Below are positions 7,961 to 15,937 of a stretch of DNA of 64,000 nt, piece by piece (within the stretch, counting starts at the first letter, position 1; each line of letters starts with the position of its first letter). Below the pieces are notes generated by a model, which saw only the letters and a program-made list of their open reading frames with translations, searched no databases and had not been told where the DNA came from. The translations under genes were made by a program, and so were the position numbers. Source of the stretch: Youxingia wuxianensis (GTDB lineage: Bacteria > Bacillota > Clostridia > Oscillospirales > Ruminococcaceae). The DNA is taken from assembly GCF_014385085.1 (NCBI RefSeq), contig NZ_JACRTD010000004.1, positions 241,552 to 305,551 on the forward strand, in the 5' to 3' direction.

Positions 7961-9325
7961 TTGAACACAGTATCTAATCCAGCTTTCGATTTAAAATCAT
8001 TCTACAAAACGGTGTTTTCCCTGGTCTTTCCTATGGCCCTGCAAAACCTGATCAACGTAGCCGTCACCTCGGCCGACGTGATTATGCTGGGCAGGGTGGG
8101 GGAAACCGTACTGTCCGCCTCCTCCCTGGCGGGGCAGGTCCTGTACATTCTGACGTTGGTGTTTTACGGACTGACTTCCGGGGCGATGATTCTCACCGCC
8201 CAATATTGGGGAAAGCGGGATGTGCGCACCATTGAAAAACTCATGGGTATCTCCATGCGAATCGCTCTGACCGCATCCCTGATTTTCATGTTCGCCGCTT
8301 TGCTTTTCCCCGGTTTAATCATGCGGATTTTTACCAACGACGAAGCGGTTATCGCCGAAGGAATTCAATATCTGCGCATTGTCGCCCTTTCCTATCCCTT
8401 TATCGCCGTTACCATGGTATACCTCAACATTATGCGCAGCGTGGAGCGGGTAGTGGTTTCCACCGTCGTATATTCCATCTCCCTGCTGATCAATATCGCC
8501 TTGAACGGGGTTTTGATTTTCGGACTTTTGGGGTTCCCGGCGCTGGGAATCCAAGGCGCGGCCATCGCTACTGTAATTGCCCGTGTGGCGGAAGTGGGCA
8601 TGGTGTTTATTTACGATAAAAAGTTCAATCGTGTAGTAAAAGTACAGCTGTCCGATCTGTTTTTGCGGGAAAAACTGCTCTTCCGGGACTATCTCACGTA
8701 TACCGTTCCCGTAACCATGAACGAAATCCTTTGGGGGCTGGCCATGTCTATGAACAGTGTGATCATTGGTCATCTGGGCAGTTCTGTGGTCGCCGCCAAT
8801 TCGGTAGCCCAGGTCACCCGTCAGCTGGCTACGGTAGTGGCTTTCGGCATTGCCAACGCCGCGGCTGTGATGATTGGAAAGGCCATCGGGGAAAACAACT
8901 TCGAGTGCGCCAGGCTGTTCGCCCGGCATATGATCTACCTCTCCCTGGTGTTTGGGGCCATCGGGTCGGTGGTGGTGCTGATCGTGCGCCCAATCGCCAT
9001 CGCCAGCCTGAACCTCACCCCTTTGGCGCAGGAGTATCTGTCCGCGATGATGTATGTAATGTGTTATTTTGTTTTCCTGCAAAGCTATAACACCACCCTG
9101 ATCGTAGGGGTGTTCCGCGCCGGCGGGGACGCGAAATTCGGCCTGTTCGTGGATATCGCCACTATGTGGGGCGGCTCGGTGCTGCTGGGTTCTTTGTGCG
9201 CTTTTGTGCTGAAATGGAGCATCCCGGCGGTATATGTAGTGCTGTTGTGTGATGAAATTCTGCGCACTCCCCTGACCACCTGGCGGTATCGGGGCTTGTC
9301 TTGGCTGCGAAACGTCACTCGGTAA
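7961..9325 (+). CDS. MATE family efflux transporter
   Basis: 454 residues with twelve predicted membrane helices in two related halves. The first helix contains FPMALQNLINVAVTSADVIMLGR, the common entry motif of MATE transporters of the DinF/NorM type. Such proteins export drugs or metabolites by Na+ or H+ antiport; the substrate is not predictable. The start is a TTG at 7961, six bases after AAAGGAG, with no ATG in a suitable position. It is monocistronic: its own promoter is at 7785-7813 and a strong hairpin terminator follows ten bases after the stop. Confidence 0.92.
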   Translation: MNTVSNPAFDLKSFYKTVFSLVFPMALQNLINVAVTSADVIMLGRVGETVLSASSLAGQVLYILTLVFYGLTSGAMILTAQYWGKRDVRTIEKLMGISMRIALTASLIFMFAALLFPGLIMRIFTNDEAVIAEGIQYLRIVALSYPFIAVTMVYLNIMRSVERVVVSTVVYSISLLINIALNGVLIFGLLGFPALGIQGAAIATVIARVAEVGMVFIYDKKFNRVVKVQLSDLFLREKLLFRDYLTYTVPVTMNEILWGLAMSMNSVIIGHLGSSVVAANSVAQVTRQLATVVAFGIANAAAVMIGKAIGENNFECARLFARHMIYLSLVFGAIGSVVVLIVRPIAIASLNLTPLAQEYLSAMMYVMCYFVFLQSYNTTLIVGVFRAGGDAKFGLFVDIATMWGGSVLLGSLCAFVLKWSIPAVYVVLLCDEILRTPLTTWRYRGLSWLRNVTR

Positions 9326-9335
9326 ATGCTATATC

Positions 9336-9373
9336 AACCGCCCCGGGCAAATTTTGCCCGGGGCGGTTTTTTC
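9336..9373. terminator. Bidirectional terminator
   Basis: AACCGCCCCGGGCAAA/TTTGCCCGGGGCGGTT stem with a T-run on the right. It ends the MATE gene and, in the other direction, the convergent desulfoferrodoxin gene whose stop codon follows at 9375. Confidence 0.9.
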
Positions 9374-9374
9374 C

Positions 9375-9758
9375 TTAAATCTTCGTTTTCCAAAGCCCAT
9401 GCAGGTTGCACCAGGCATACGCCTCCAAAGGTTCGTCCCCGCCGCAGACGGTAAAGCATGCTTCCGGCAGCTGATGAGATTCCAGCTGTTTTATTTGTCC
9501 TCCCTGGCGGGTAGCTAGATAGATCCACTGGATGCTGTGTTCTTCACTCATAGGGTGGCTGACGCTTCCCACCTGCACATGAATTTTGTCCCCCTCTTTT
9601 TTTACCACCGGCAGATGTTTTTCCGAGGCTCCCTCGCTGGTATTCGCCTCCAGCCGCGTCATCGGTTCGCCGCAGCAGCTCATCTCCTTTTCTCCTCCCT
9701 GCAGGAGCACTGCCAGATTTTCACAATGTTTGCTTTTATAAAATATCGGCTTGCACAT
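9375..9758 (-). CDS. Desulfoferrodoxin / superoxide reductase, degenerate iron site I
   Basis: 127 residues. The superoxide reductase centre is complete: EKH with the catalytic Lys, SHPM, EEHSIQW and CNLHGLW supply the four His and one Cys ligands of Fe site II. The N-terminal desulforedoxin part reads YKSKHCENL then CCGEPM; the usual first Cys of the FeCys4 site is Ser, so three of four ligands remain. The enzyme reduces superoxide to peroxide in the cytoplasm of anaerobes. Site I is dispensable in several known superoxide reductases, so activity is likely retained. The start follows AGGAGG. It is monocistronic, flanked by terminators on both sides. Confidence 0.93.
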   Translation of the reverse strand: MCKPIFYKSKHCENLAVLLQGGEKEMSCCGEPMTRLEANTSEGASEKHLPVVKKEGDKIHVQVGSVSHPMSEEHSIQWIYLATRQGGQIKQLESHQLPEACFTVCGGDEPLEAYAWCNLHGLWKTKI

Positions 9759-9810
9759 ATAATTTGCCTCCTAAAAATAAATTTTCCATTAGTTTTCCCA
9801 GAAACGGCTG

Positions 9811-9846
9811 AAAAAACAGCGGGCGATCCTTTCGCCCGCTGTTTGA
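9811..9846. terminator. Terminator of the SIS/amidohydrolase operon
   Basis: ACAGCGGGCGA and TCGCCCGCTGT form a stem with A-rich sequence to the left and TTTGATT to the right. It lies nine bases after the stop of the leftward SIS gene and also upstream of the desulfoferrodoxin gene. Confidence 0.85.
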
Positions 9847-9854
9847 TTAAAAAA

Positions 9855-10610
9855 TTATAAGTAACGTATTTTCCCTCTAAAGCGATCAAAGAATTTTTGA
9901 TTCCATTCATCGCCGCCGGAAGCGTTTCCGCTTTTCCAAAGAGGCGGGTCCATCCCCTCGGCCGCCAGTTTTTCCACCACCTGAATCACAATCGACTGAA
10001 GGGTAAAGGAATTAGCGAAGGTGGATAAGGCCCCTGTAGGCTGGCTGGCCCCTTCCACCTGAACCAAAGCGTCGCCTACCGGTATTTTAGTGTCCACATG
10101 ATAATCCACCACTTCATGGAGGTTCTTTTTGCTGGGATGACGGGCCGGATGCTCTTTCGGGGTGTTTTGCGCATGTTCCACTGAGCTGATGCCAATCACC
10201 TTGGCTCCCAGGCGTCTGGCCTCCAGCGCCGCGTCGATCGTGGCTGAATTGATCCCATAGGAATTGGCCACAATCAGCAGATCCCCTTCCCCAATGTCAT
10301 TGCTATTAACCACCGCCGCCCCATAGCCAGGCAGCCGTTCAATTTTGGTGGAACGCTCGGCCCCGTTGGAGAGCAGGGTCCCCTCGTCTAAAATAGCGCT
10401 GAAATAAGCGATGCCTCCCGCCCGGTAAAACACCTCCATCGCCGCCATATTGGAGTGACCTCCCGGTCCCCAGATGTACACCAGTTTGTCCTTTTTAATC
10501 TGGTCGGCGATCACCTGGGCCGCTTTGTCCATATGTTCTTTCTCCTCGTCCATAATCCGCTTCATATATCCGCAGACCGAACGATAATACCCTTCTACAT
10601 AATTTGACAT
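9855..10610 (-). CDS. SIS domain sugar-phosphate isomerase-like protein
   Basis: 251 residues with one SIS (sugar isomerase) fold: YIWGPGGHSNMAAMEVFYRAGG and later LLIVANSYGINSATIDAALEARRLGAKVIGISS are the typical phosphosugar-binding segments. It resembles the sugar isomerase domain proteins related to MurQ-type etherases, but without a clear catalytic assignment. It is the third gene of a leftward operon behind two amidohydrolase paralogues and is likely to act on an amino-sugar phosphate, given the adjacent nag genes. The start follows GGAGGAG. Position relative to the terminator marks it as the last gene of the operon. Confidence 0.85.
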   Translation of the reverse strand: MSNYVEGYYRSVCGYMKRIMDEEKEHMDKAAQVIADQIKKDKLVYIWGPGGHSNMAAMEVFYRAGGIAYFSAILDEGTLLSNGAERSTKIERLPGYGAAVVNSNDIGEGDLLIVANSYGINSATIDAALEARRLGAKVIGISSVEHAQNTPKEHPARHPSKKNLHEVVDYHVDTKIPVGDALVQVEGASQPTGALSTFANSFTLQSIVIQVVEKLAAEGMDPPLWKSGNASGGDEWNQKFFDRFRGKIRYL

Positions 10611-10664
10611 GTTATTGTCTCCTCCTTTTCACCGGTTTTTCCCGGTCATTTTACCGCATAAATC

Positions 10665-11423
10665 TCAGCGAAACGCTTTGCAAAGCAGCTCCCGCAGGTT
10701 TTCTCCGGCAATTTGTTCTTTTTCCCGTTGGGAAATATCCGACATTTCCACCACAGCCGCTGCGGCGCCAGCACTGTAAAGGGGAAGTCCGCTTCCGAAC
10801 AGCAGACGCTGGGCGCCAAAGTTTTTGCAGTATGCCTCCAGCCCTAAAAACCCTTTTAGCCCGGAGGTTTCCAAATAGATATTGGGGCATTTTTCCATAA
10901 GAGGATACAGCCACCGATCCGCCCGATAGTTCAGATTGGTAAGCAGGAGAGGAAGTTTTGGATTTTCCCTGCCCAAGGCATAGATCTGTTCCCAGGGAAG
11001 CTCCCCCATATCCAGCGCCAGCGGTATATGACAGCCGGCCAACACATCCAGCAGCTCCCCGCTCACCCAGCGGGCAAGGGAAAAATGATGTTTTCCCGGA
11101 GATGGGAACGCTTTTACCATTTTGACTCCGGCCTCTTTCATCCCGTCCGCCAGCGCTTGCCCCCGGGGGAACTCCCCCGTGTGCCCCGGCAGTACCACCC
11201 ATACCGGATGAAATCGGGAGTTTTCACGGCAGAAGTTCACTATTCTCTCATTTCCCGACGACGGATGAAACGCCACAGCGCCAACATGAAAGGCCATCGC
11301 CTGCTCTATTCCGCATCGGTCCATCACTGCCAGCAGCTCCTGCGGGCGGTAAATGCTGTATTCCTCCAGGGAATTTGGCCGTCCTATCATCACATTGCAG
11401 TCAAAATAAGAAAGCCCGCTCAT
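10665..11423 (-). CDS. Amidohydrolase-fold protein lacking metal ligands
   Basis: 252 residues, clearly a paralogue of the next gene upstream (same length, ELLAVMDRCGIEQAMAFHVGA, LLFGSGLPLY). The amidohydrolase metal ligands are missing: the HxH position reads CNV, the lysine/His strand reads KAFPSPG, the later His positions read LDMGEL and LTNLNYR, and the final Asp (GSD in the paralogue) is Gly (GSG). It therefore cannot bind metal in the usual way and is probably a non-catalytic or regulatory partner of its active paralogue. Start and the upstream stop overlap by four bases (ATGA), which favours coupled translation and a heteromeric complex. Confidence 0.82.
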   Translation of the reverse strand: MSGLSYFDCNVMIGRPNSLEEYSIYRPQELLAVMDRCGIEQAMAFHVGAVAFHPSSGNERIVNFCRENSRFHPVWVVLPGHTGEFPRGQALADGMKEAGVKMVKAFPSPGKHHFSLARWVSGELLDVLAGCHIPLALDMGELPWEQIYALGRENPKLPLLLTNLNYRADRWLYPLMEKCPNIYLETSGLKGFLGLEAYCKNFGAQRLLFGSGLPLYSAGAAAAVVEMSDISQREKEQIAGENLRELLCKAFR

Positions 11424-12181
11424 AACTTCACCCCCGCCTGCTTTAAAATATCCAGAGCGTTTAAAAAGAGAATTTTCTCCTTTTGCGCGTCGGCCAGGCG
11501 GCTGTAAACAATCCGCCCGACAGCATGCTTCGCATCATAGAAGGGGATGTCGCTCCCAAAGAGAATCTGCTGCGCCCCCACCTGGTCAACCATCCACTCC
11601 AACATTCCTTCCATCATGTAAGAGCTGGTGAGGTCCAGCATCAAATTAGGCACTCCCTTAGCTGCCTCCACCGCTTCCCGGTAGGCGTCCGGCCCACCGC
11701 AATGCCCCATTAAGAAGATCATATGTGGGTAACGCAGCGCGATTTTTCGGCTTTCCATCGCCTCTTTTCCTCCCCAGATATGCGCCAGTACCGGACATCC
11801 CATTTTGTCGGCAAACTCAAATACCGGCTGACATTTAGACGCCAGGATACTGTAACTGTTGTTCTGAGGGTGAAGCTTGAGCCCTACCACCCCCTTCTTT
11901 CCCCAGCAGGCGGCAAGCTGCTCGCGCATATCCTCCGAATAGTGGGGGTTGATCCCCACATACCCGTACAGCCTTCCCGGAAAAGAGGCAATTTCCTCCA
12001 GCATCCGCTGGTTGCCGTAGGAGGTTTCTCCGGTAATGGCGGACAGGTGGGAGACCACCATTTTATCAATTCCGCACCGATCCATGTCGGCTACAATATC
12101 CCGCGTGGTGTGAGCAGGGGTGCTGAAGTTAAACCATTTTCCCAGGTGTCCGTGTAGGTCCACAATTTTGGGCTTATTCAT
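11420..12181 (-). CDS. TIM-barrel amidohydrolase family 2 enzyme
   Basis: 253 residues of the amidohydrolase-2 type. Metal and catalytic positions are present: DLHGHLG near the N-terminus (HxH), LKLHPQN, LAHIWGG, MGHCGG, and FGSDIPF near residue 208. Enzymes of this family hydrolyse or decarboxylate small substrates such as lactones or amides; the context (SIS protein, LacI, nag genes) suggests a sugar derivative. It is the first gene of the operon with its inactive-looking paralogue and the SIS protein. A LacI-type operator lies 22 bases before the start codon, so expression is probably controlled by the divergent LacI regulator. Confidence 0.87.
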   Translation of the reverse strand: MNKPKIVDLHGHLGKWFNFSTPAHTTRDIVADMDRCGIDKMVVSHLSAITGETSYGNQRMLEEIASFPGRLYGYVGINPHYSEDMREQLAACWGKKGVVGLKLHPQNNSYSILASKCQPVFEFADKMGCPVLAHIWGGKEAMESRKIALRYPHMIFLMGHCGGPDAYREAVEAAKGVPNLMLDLTSSYMMEGMLEWMVDQVGAQQILFGSDIPFYDAKHAVGRIVYSRLADAQKEKILFLNALDILKQAGVKL

Positions 12182-12203
12182 TGGGGTTGCCTCCAGACTT
12201 AAT

Positions 12204-12219
12204 AAGTAATCGTTTACTT
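12204..12219. promoter_or_regulatory. LacI-type operator before the amidohydrolase operon
   Basis: AAGTAATCGTTTACTT is a 16-base palindrome with a central CG and one mismatch between arms. Its TTTACT/AGTAAA halves match the two palindromes after nagB. Confidence 0.7.
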
Positions 12220-12322
12220 TAAAATATCATTCAAATCCGCCAAAGTCAAGGAATTTCATTGAATTTACTGTACATTTTTCCACTAAATCTTTGTGAAAAA
12301 TAGAAAAATTGCTCTTTTTTAA

Positions 12323-12351
12323 TTGCATTAAGAAAATTGCCATGCTATACT
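12323..12351 (+). promoter_or_regulatory. Promoter of the LacI-family gene
   Basis: TTGCAT and TATACT with a 17-base spacer. A half-operator CGTTTACTAT (about 12372-12381) lies just downstream, near the expected start of transcription, which fits autoregulation. The promoter overlaps the upstream ATG at 12337, which argues for the later TTG start. Confidence 0.65.
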
Positions 12352-12396
12352 TGGAACGGAATTACAGATTACGTTTACTATAGAGGAGCGAGTAAA

Positions 12397-13443
12397 TTGG
12401 CAAAAAAAACCCGGGGCGTTACCATCCCCGATATCGCAAAAGCCGCCGGCGTCTCCACCGCTACTGTTTCCCGCGTTCTCAACGGCGTGGATTATCCCGT
12501 GCGCCCCGAGTTGAAAGAGCGGGTGCTGGAGGTCGCCAAGGATTTAAATTATACCCCTAATATCTTCGGCAGAATGTTAAAAGGGGGAAAGAGCAACGAT
12601 ATCGGGATTATTATCCCTACCCTGACCAACCCCTTTTATGCCCAGGTGGTTTCGGGAATCGAGCGGGAATGCCGCAAACGGGGATATAACCCTATCTTCT
12701 GCAGCAGTTACAGCGACCCGGAAAAAGAACGGGAATTTATTCACCTGCTCATGCAAAAACGGGTGGAAGGGATGCTGATCTCCACCATCAATCAGGACAG
12801 CACCTTTTTAAAAAATGTGCTCAAGCAGCAAAGCAATATCGTGCTTTTTGACCAGCAGACGGAGGACCTTCCCTGCGACAATATCTCCTTTGATTTCTTC
12901 GAGGGGGGAAAATTGGCCGCCAATTACCTGATTGAAAACGGACACCGGGATATCGCTTTTTTGACCTTATCTTTTGTGCGCAAAAGCCGCCAGTCGATTT
13001 ACGACGGGATCAAAGCGGCCATGAAAAGCCACGGACTTTCCCTAACGAAGGAGCGCACCTTTATTCTTTCCATCAAAAACGAATATGAGGACAGCATCGA
13101 TGAGTTTGAAAATGGACGGATGCTGGCCCGGCAGTTCATTGAAGCCAACTGTCCCGCCTCGGCGATTATCGCTATCAACGATATTACCGCCTTTGGCATT
13201 ATCCGCGAAATGAGCGATCACGGAGTGGATATCCCAGGGGATATTTCCATTATCGGCTTTGACAACATCAGCACCTCCGCTATGATTAACCCGCCGCTGA
13301 CCACCATCAACCAGCCTTCCTTCGAGACCGGACGGCTGGCAGCCCGGGTTTTGATTGAAAAAATCGAACAGGAAATTGACATGAATTCCAACCTGCTGCT
13401 GAAACCGTCGGTGGTGGAGCGGAAATCAGTTAAAAGAATTTAA
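12397..13443 (+). CDS. LacI-family transcriptional repressor
   Basis: 348 residues from a TTG start with GAGGAGCG upstream; an ATG at 12337 lies within the promoter. The N-terminal helix-turn-helix VTIPDIAKAAGVSTATVSRVLNG is classic LacI. Residues from about 60 on form the periplasmic-binding-protein fold (DIGIIIPTLTNPFYAQVVSGIE, then DISIIGFDNISTSAMINPPLTTI) that binds a sugar effector. The gene is divergent from the amidohydrolase operon and 17 bases before nagB. TTTACT/AGTAAA palindromes at 12204, 14269 and 14341 are its likely operators, so it probably governs both the leftward operon and the transporter operon, releasing on binding an amino sugar or its phosphate. Confidence 0.93.
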   Translation: MAKKTRGVTIPDIAKAAGVSTATVSRVLNGVDYPVRPELKERVLEVAKDLNYTPNIFGRMLKGGKSNDIGIIIPTLTNPFYAQVVSGIERECRKRGYNPIFCSSYSDPEKEREFIHLLMQKRVEGMLISTINQDSTFLKNVLKQQSNIVLFDQQTEDLPCDNISFDFFEGGKLAANYLIENGHRDIAFLTLSFVRKSRQSIYDGIKAAMKSHGLSLTKERTFILSIKNEYEDSIDEFENGRMLARQFIEANCPASAIIAINDITAFGIIREMSDHGVDIPGDISIIGFDNISTSAMINPPLTTINQPSFETGRLAARVLIEKIEQEIDMNSNLLLKPSVVERKSVKRI

Positions 13444-13460
13444 AACAAGGAGTGTTGTGT

Positions 13461-14249
13461 ATGACGCAGAGATTTTCCGTAGACAAATTGGCGGTGAGTC
13501 TCTATGCTAACCGACAGGAGATGGGTAAACAAGCCGCCAAAGAAGCCGGAGATTACCTCCGGCAGGCGTTGGAAATAAAAGACAGGCTGAATATTGTATT
13601 TGCGGCCGCGCCCTCGCAAACGGAGTTTCTAGACTGCCTGTCCAAGGAGCCGGGGATCGACTGGGGCCGTATTTACGGGTTCCATATGGATGAGTACATC
13701 GGGCTCCCCACAGGTTCTACCCGGTCGTTTTCCTACTTTTTAAAAACCAATATTTTTGAAAAGGCGCCGTTTGCCGGCGTGAATTATATCAACGGAGCCG
13801 CGCCAGACCCCCAGGCGGAATGCGAACGCTATGGAGATCTTCTCAAAGAAGACGGGATTGATATTGTGTTTATGGGGATCGGGGAGAACGGACATATCGC
13901 TTTTAACGATCCTGGAGTCGCCAAGTTTCACGATCAAAAGGTAGTAAAGACTGTTCAGCTGGATGAAATTTGCCGCCATCAGCAGGTAAACGACAAGTGT
14001 TTTCCCACTTTGGAGGATGTTCCCAAGGAAGCGATCACTCTGACGGTCCCCACTCTGTTGAGTGCAAAAAAGCTGTTTTGTATTGTTCCTTCCGCCACGA
14101 AGGCCAAGGCAGTGCGGGATACTTTGGAGGGCCCTGTGAGCGAGTCCTGCCCGGCGTCGATTTTGCGTATCCATGAGGACGCTTCTCTTTACCTAGAAAA
14201 AGACAGCGCCCGTCTGCTTACTCAAACGCTTTCAAAAGTTTGTATTTAA
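13461..14249 (+). CDS. nagB: Glucosamine-6-phosphate deaminase (NagB family)
   Basis: 262 residues. It converts glucosamine-6-phosphate to fructose-6-phosphate and ammonia. YGFHMDEYIGL and GIGENGHIAFNDP, the substrate and catalytic motifs of NagB, are intact. The ATG at 13461 has AAGGAG nine bases upstream; an earlier GTG directly abuts that site and is rejected. Length is close to the short Bacillota form, which usually lacks allosteric GlcNAc-6-P control. It follows lacI and is separated from the ABC transporter genes by two operator palindromes, so the downstream genes may have their own regulated promoter. nagA is at the far end of the same island. Confidence 0.93.
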   Translation: MTQRFSVDKLAVSLYANRQEMGKQAAKEAGDYLRQALEIKDRLNIVFAAAPSQTEFLDCLSKEPGIDWGRIYGFHMDEYIGLPTGSTRSFSYFLKTNIFEKAPFAGVNYINGAAPDPQAECERYGDLLKEDGIDIVFMGIGENGHIAFNDPGVAKFHDQKVVKTVQLDEICRHQQVNDKCFPTLEDVPKEAITLTVPTLLSAKKLFCIVPSATKAKAVRDTLEGPVSESCPASILRIHEDASLYLEKDSARLLTQTLSKVCI

Positions 14250-14268
14250 AAGGAAATATTTTTTACAA

Positions 14269-14292
14269 AAAATAGTAAAGGTTTACTATTTT
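14269..14292. promoter_or_regulatory. LacI-type operator 1 before the sugar ABC operon
   Basis: AAAATAGTAAA, GG, TTTACTATTTT: eleven-base perfect arms about a central GG. A possible TTTACA box lies at 14263-14268, so the palindrome would cover the promoter. Confidence 0.75.
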
Positions 14293-14340
14293 CGCCGACA
14301 TGTTTCGACCTTCTTCGGGAGGGCGCCCGTACACCCCAAA

Positions 14341-14356
14341 AAGTAAACCTTTACTT
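14341..14356. promoter_or_regulatory. LacI-type operator 2 before the sugar ABC operon
   Basis: AAGTAAA, CC, TTTACTT: perfect seven-base arms. The centre is 68 bases from that of operator 1, a spacing that could allow looping. A wider inverted repeat TTTCGACCT / AGGTCGAAA (about 14303 and 14365) brackets it. Confidence 0.72.
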
Positions 14357-14434
14357 ATCAAAATAGGTCGAAAATGGCCGAAAGGCTGTTTAAAATATTC
14401 AAAAAAGTAATAAAGCAATTAAGGAGGATGAACC

Positions 14435-15778
14435 ATGAAAAGAATATCTTGGCTTGCTCTGCTGGTATGTATTATGATGATCGTCACATCCTGTGGCACA
14501 TCCAATCCGCCGGCCCAGACCCCGTCCAGCGACGCTCCCGTGTCTGGCGCGCCTGCCGAAGGCGAAACTCCCGCACCTTCTGCGGAAAAAATGACTGTTA
14601 CTTACATGCAGTCCGGAATTAACGACGAAGCGGCCAAAGCTCTTGCCGCCAAGTTCAAAGAGGAACATGGGGTGGAAGTAGAAGTTGTCGCCTTTCCCTG
14701 GGATGTGCTTCGTCAGAACAACACCACGGATATCCTTTCCGGCAACCATCAGTACTCGGTAATGTCCGGCGGCGCTTATCTGGTGGATATCTTCTCCCAT
14801 ATGACTCCCCTTACCAGCTATATTGAAAAAGATGGCTTTGGCGAGGGATTGATTCCCGGCCTGATGGACAAAACCAATTATTATGAAGGCGAAGTAATCG
14901 GTATCCCTTACAACTTGGATGCGTATGGCATCGTTTACCGCAAGGATCTGTTTGAAGAATATGGCATCGCGCTTCCTACAACCTGGGCGGAATTTTACGA
15001 TTGCTTAGAACAGCTCAAAGCCAAACTGCCGCCGGAAATCGCTCCTTACGCTTTTGCAGGCGGCGCCCCGGAGCAGGTAGGCAATCTGTTCCTGGCAAGA
15101 TATGCGGGATATTATATTAATAGCGACGGCAATTATGAAATCGAAGAAGAAAAGGCTGCCAAGGCGATTGAGGACATTATTAAAACCTACAGCTACGGCC
15201 CCAATAACATTTCTTCTTTAAGCATTGATCAGGCAAACGCTCTGTTTCTGCAAGGCAATGCGGCTATGACCGAGTGCTGGCCGTCCTTCCTGTACGGCGC
15301 GGCGACAGATCCTTCTCAATCTTCGGTCGTTGGTAAATGGGGCATCGCCCCTTATCCCACCGACGGCGGCGTTCCCTTCCTGAGCTGCTGGAATATGTTC
15401 ATCCCCAAGGAAATTGAGGATACTGACACCGCCTGGCAGTGGGTAAAAGAATTTGCCAGCGAAGAAAATGCACTGGACTTCTTCCTGGATTACAATATGG
15501 CCCCTATTTACTCCAGCGTTTATACCTCTCCGGAAGTGGTTGAAAAGTTCGGAGAAGGCGCTTTTGACGGCCATATGCAAAATGTAGCCAACGCTTTCGA
15601 TTTCCCAATGAGCGGCGAGGGCCAGGATATTATCTGTCGTATTGTAGGCGATGCCCTTGTTGGAAAAATCACCTCCGCGCAGGCTGCTGCTCAAATCAAT
15701 CAAAACCTGAGCTCCCTGACGGTAACTCCTCAGGTACTGGAATTGGCGGCCCGCGATCCCCGGTTTATTCAAAAATAA
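14435..15778 (+). CDS. Sugar ABC transporter substrate-binding lipoprotein (CUT1)
   Basis: 447 residues. Signal peptide with lipobox VTSC at about residue 20, followed by a Pro/Ser/Ala linker, so it is anchored on the outside of the membrane. The body matches extracellular solute-binding proteins of family 1 (YYEGEVIGIPYNLDAYGIVYRKDLFEEYGI, then GNAAMTECW). It would bind a sugar, by context an amino sugar or an oligosaccharide containing one. Start follows AAGGAGG. Next come two permeases; no ATPase gene is present, so the transporter must share a general MsmK/MalK-like ATPase encoded elsewhere. A cloverleaf repeat lies between this gene and the first permease. Confidence 0.93.
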   Translation: MKRISWLALLVCIMMIVTSCGTSNPPAQTPSSDAPVSGAPAEGETPAPSAEKMTVTYMQSGINDEAAKALAAKFKEEHGVEVEVVAFPWDVLRQNNTTDILSGNHQYSVMSGGAYLVDIFSHMTPLTSYIEKDGFGEGLIPGLMDKTNYYEGEVIGIPYNLDAYGIVYRKDLFEEYGIALPTTWAEFYDCLEQLKAKLPPEIAPYAFAGGAPEQVGNLFLARYAGYYINSDGNYEIEEEKAAKAIEDIIKTYSYGPNNISSLSIDQANALFLQGNAAMTECWPSFLYGAATDPSQSSVVGKWGIAPYPTDGGVPFLSCWNMFIPKEIEDTDTAWQWVKEFASEENALDFFLDYNMAPIYSSVYTSPEVVEKFGEGAFDGHMQNVANAFDFPMSGEGQDIICRIVGDALVGKITSAQAAAQINQNLSSLTVTPQVLELAARDPRFIQK

Positions 15779-15817
15779 ACTGCGCCTAACCCTCCAGTAA
15801 GTAAACCTGATGGCTTC

Positions 15818-15902
15818 GGGCCCGGCGCGGACGCGAACGCGTCCGTACCCGGCCTGCAAAGCAGGCCTGCCCCGCCGCCTGCGTGCGGCGGGCGCCGGGC
15901 CC
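15818..15902. repeat. Cloverleaf palindromic element, copy C
   Basis: An 11-pair outer stem GGGCCCGGCGC (15818-15828) with GCGCCGGGCCC (15892-15902) encloses GGACGCG/CGCGTCC (15829-15844), GGCCTGC/GCAGGCC (15851-15867) and CCGCCGC/GCGGCGG (15872-15891). It lies in the operon between the binding-protein gene and the permease, so it would be transcribed and could lower downstream expression relative to the binding protein. Confidence 0.8.
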
Positions 15903-15937
15903 TGTGCACCAAATCTGATTGAGAGAGGGCAACTATC

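Noticed and set aside
8315..9082. 255-residue open frame antisense to the MATE gene
   Set aside because: His/Gln/Gly-rich shadow of a confident transporter gene with no start site of its own.
15818..15902. Copy C as a simple transcription terminator
   Set aside because: Three internal hairpins in a long closing stem with no T-run, and it lies between genes of one operon.
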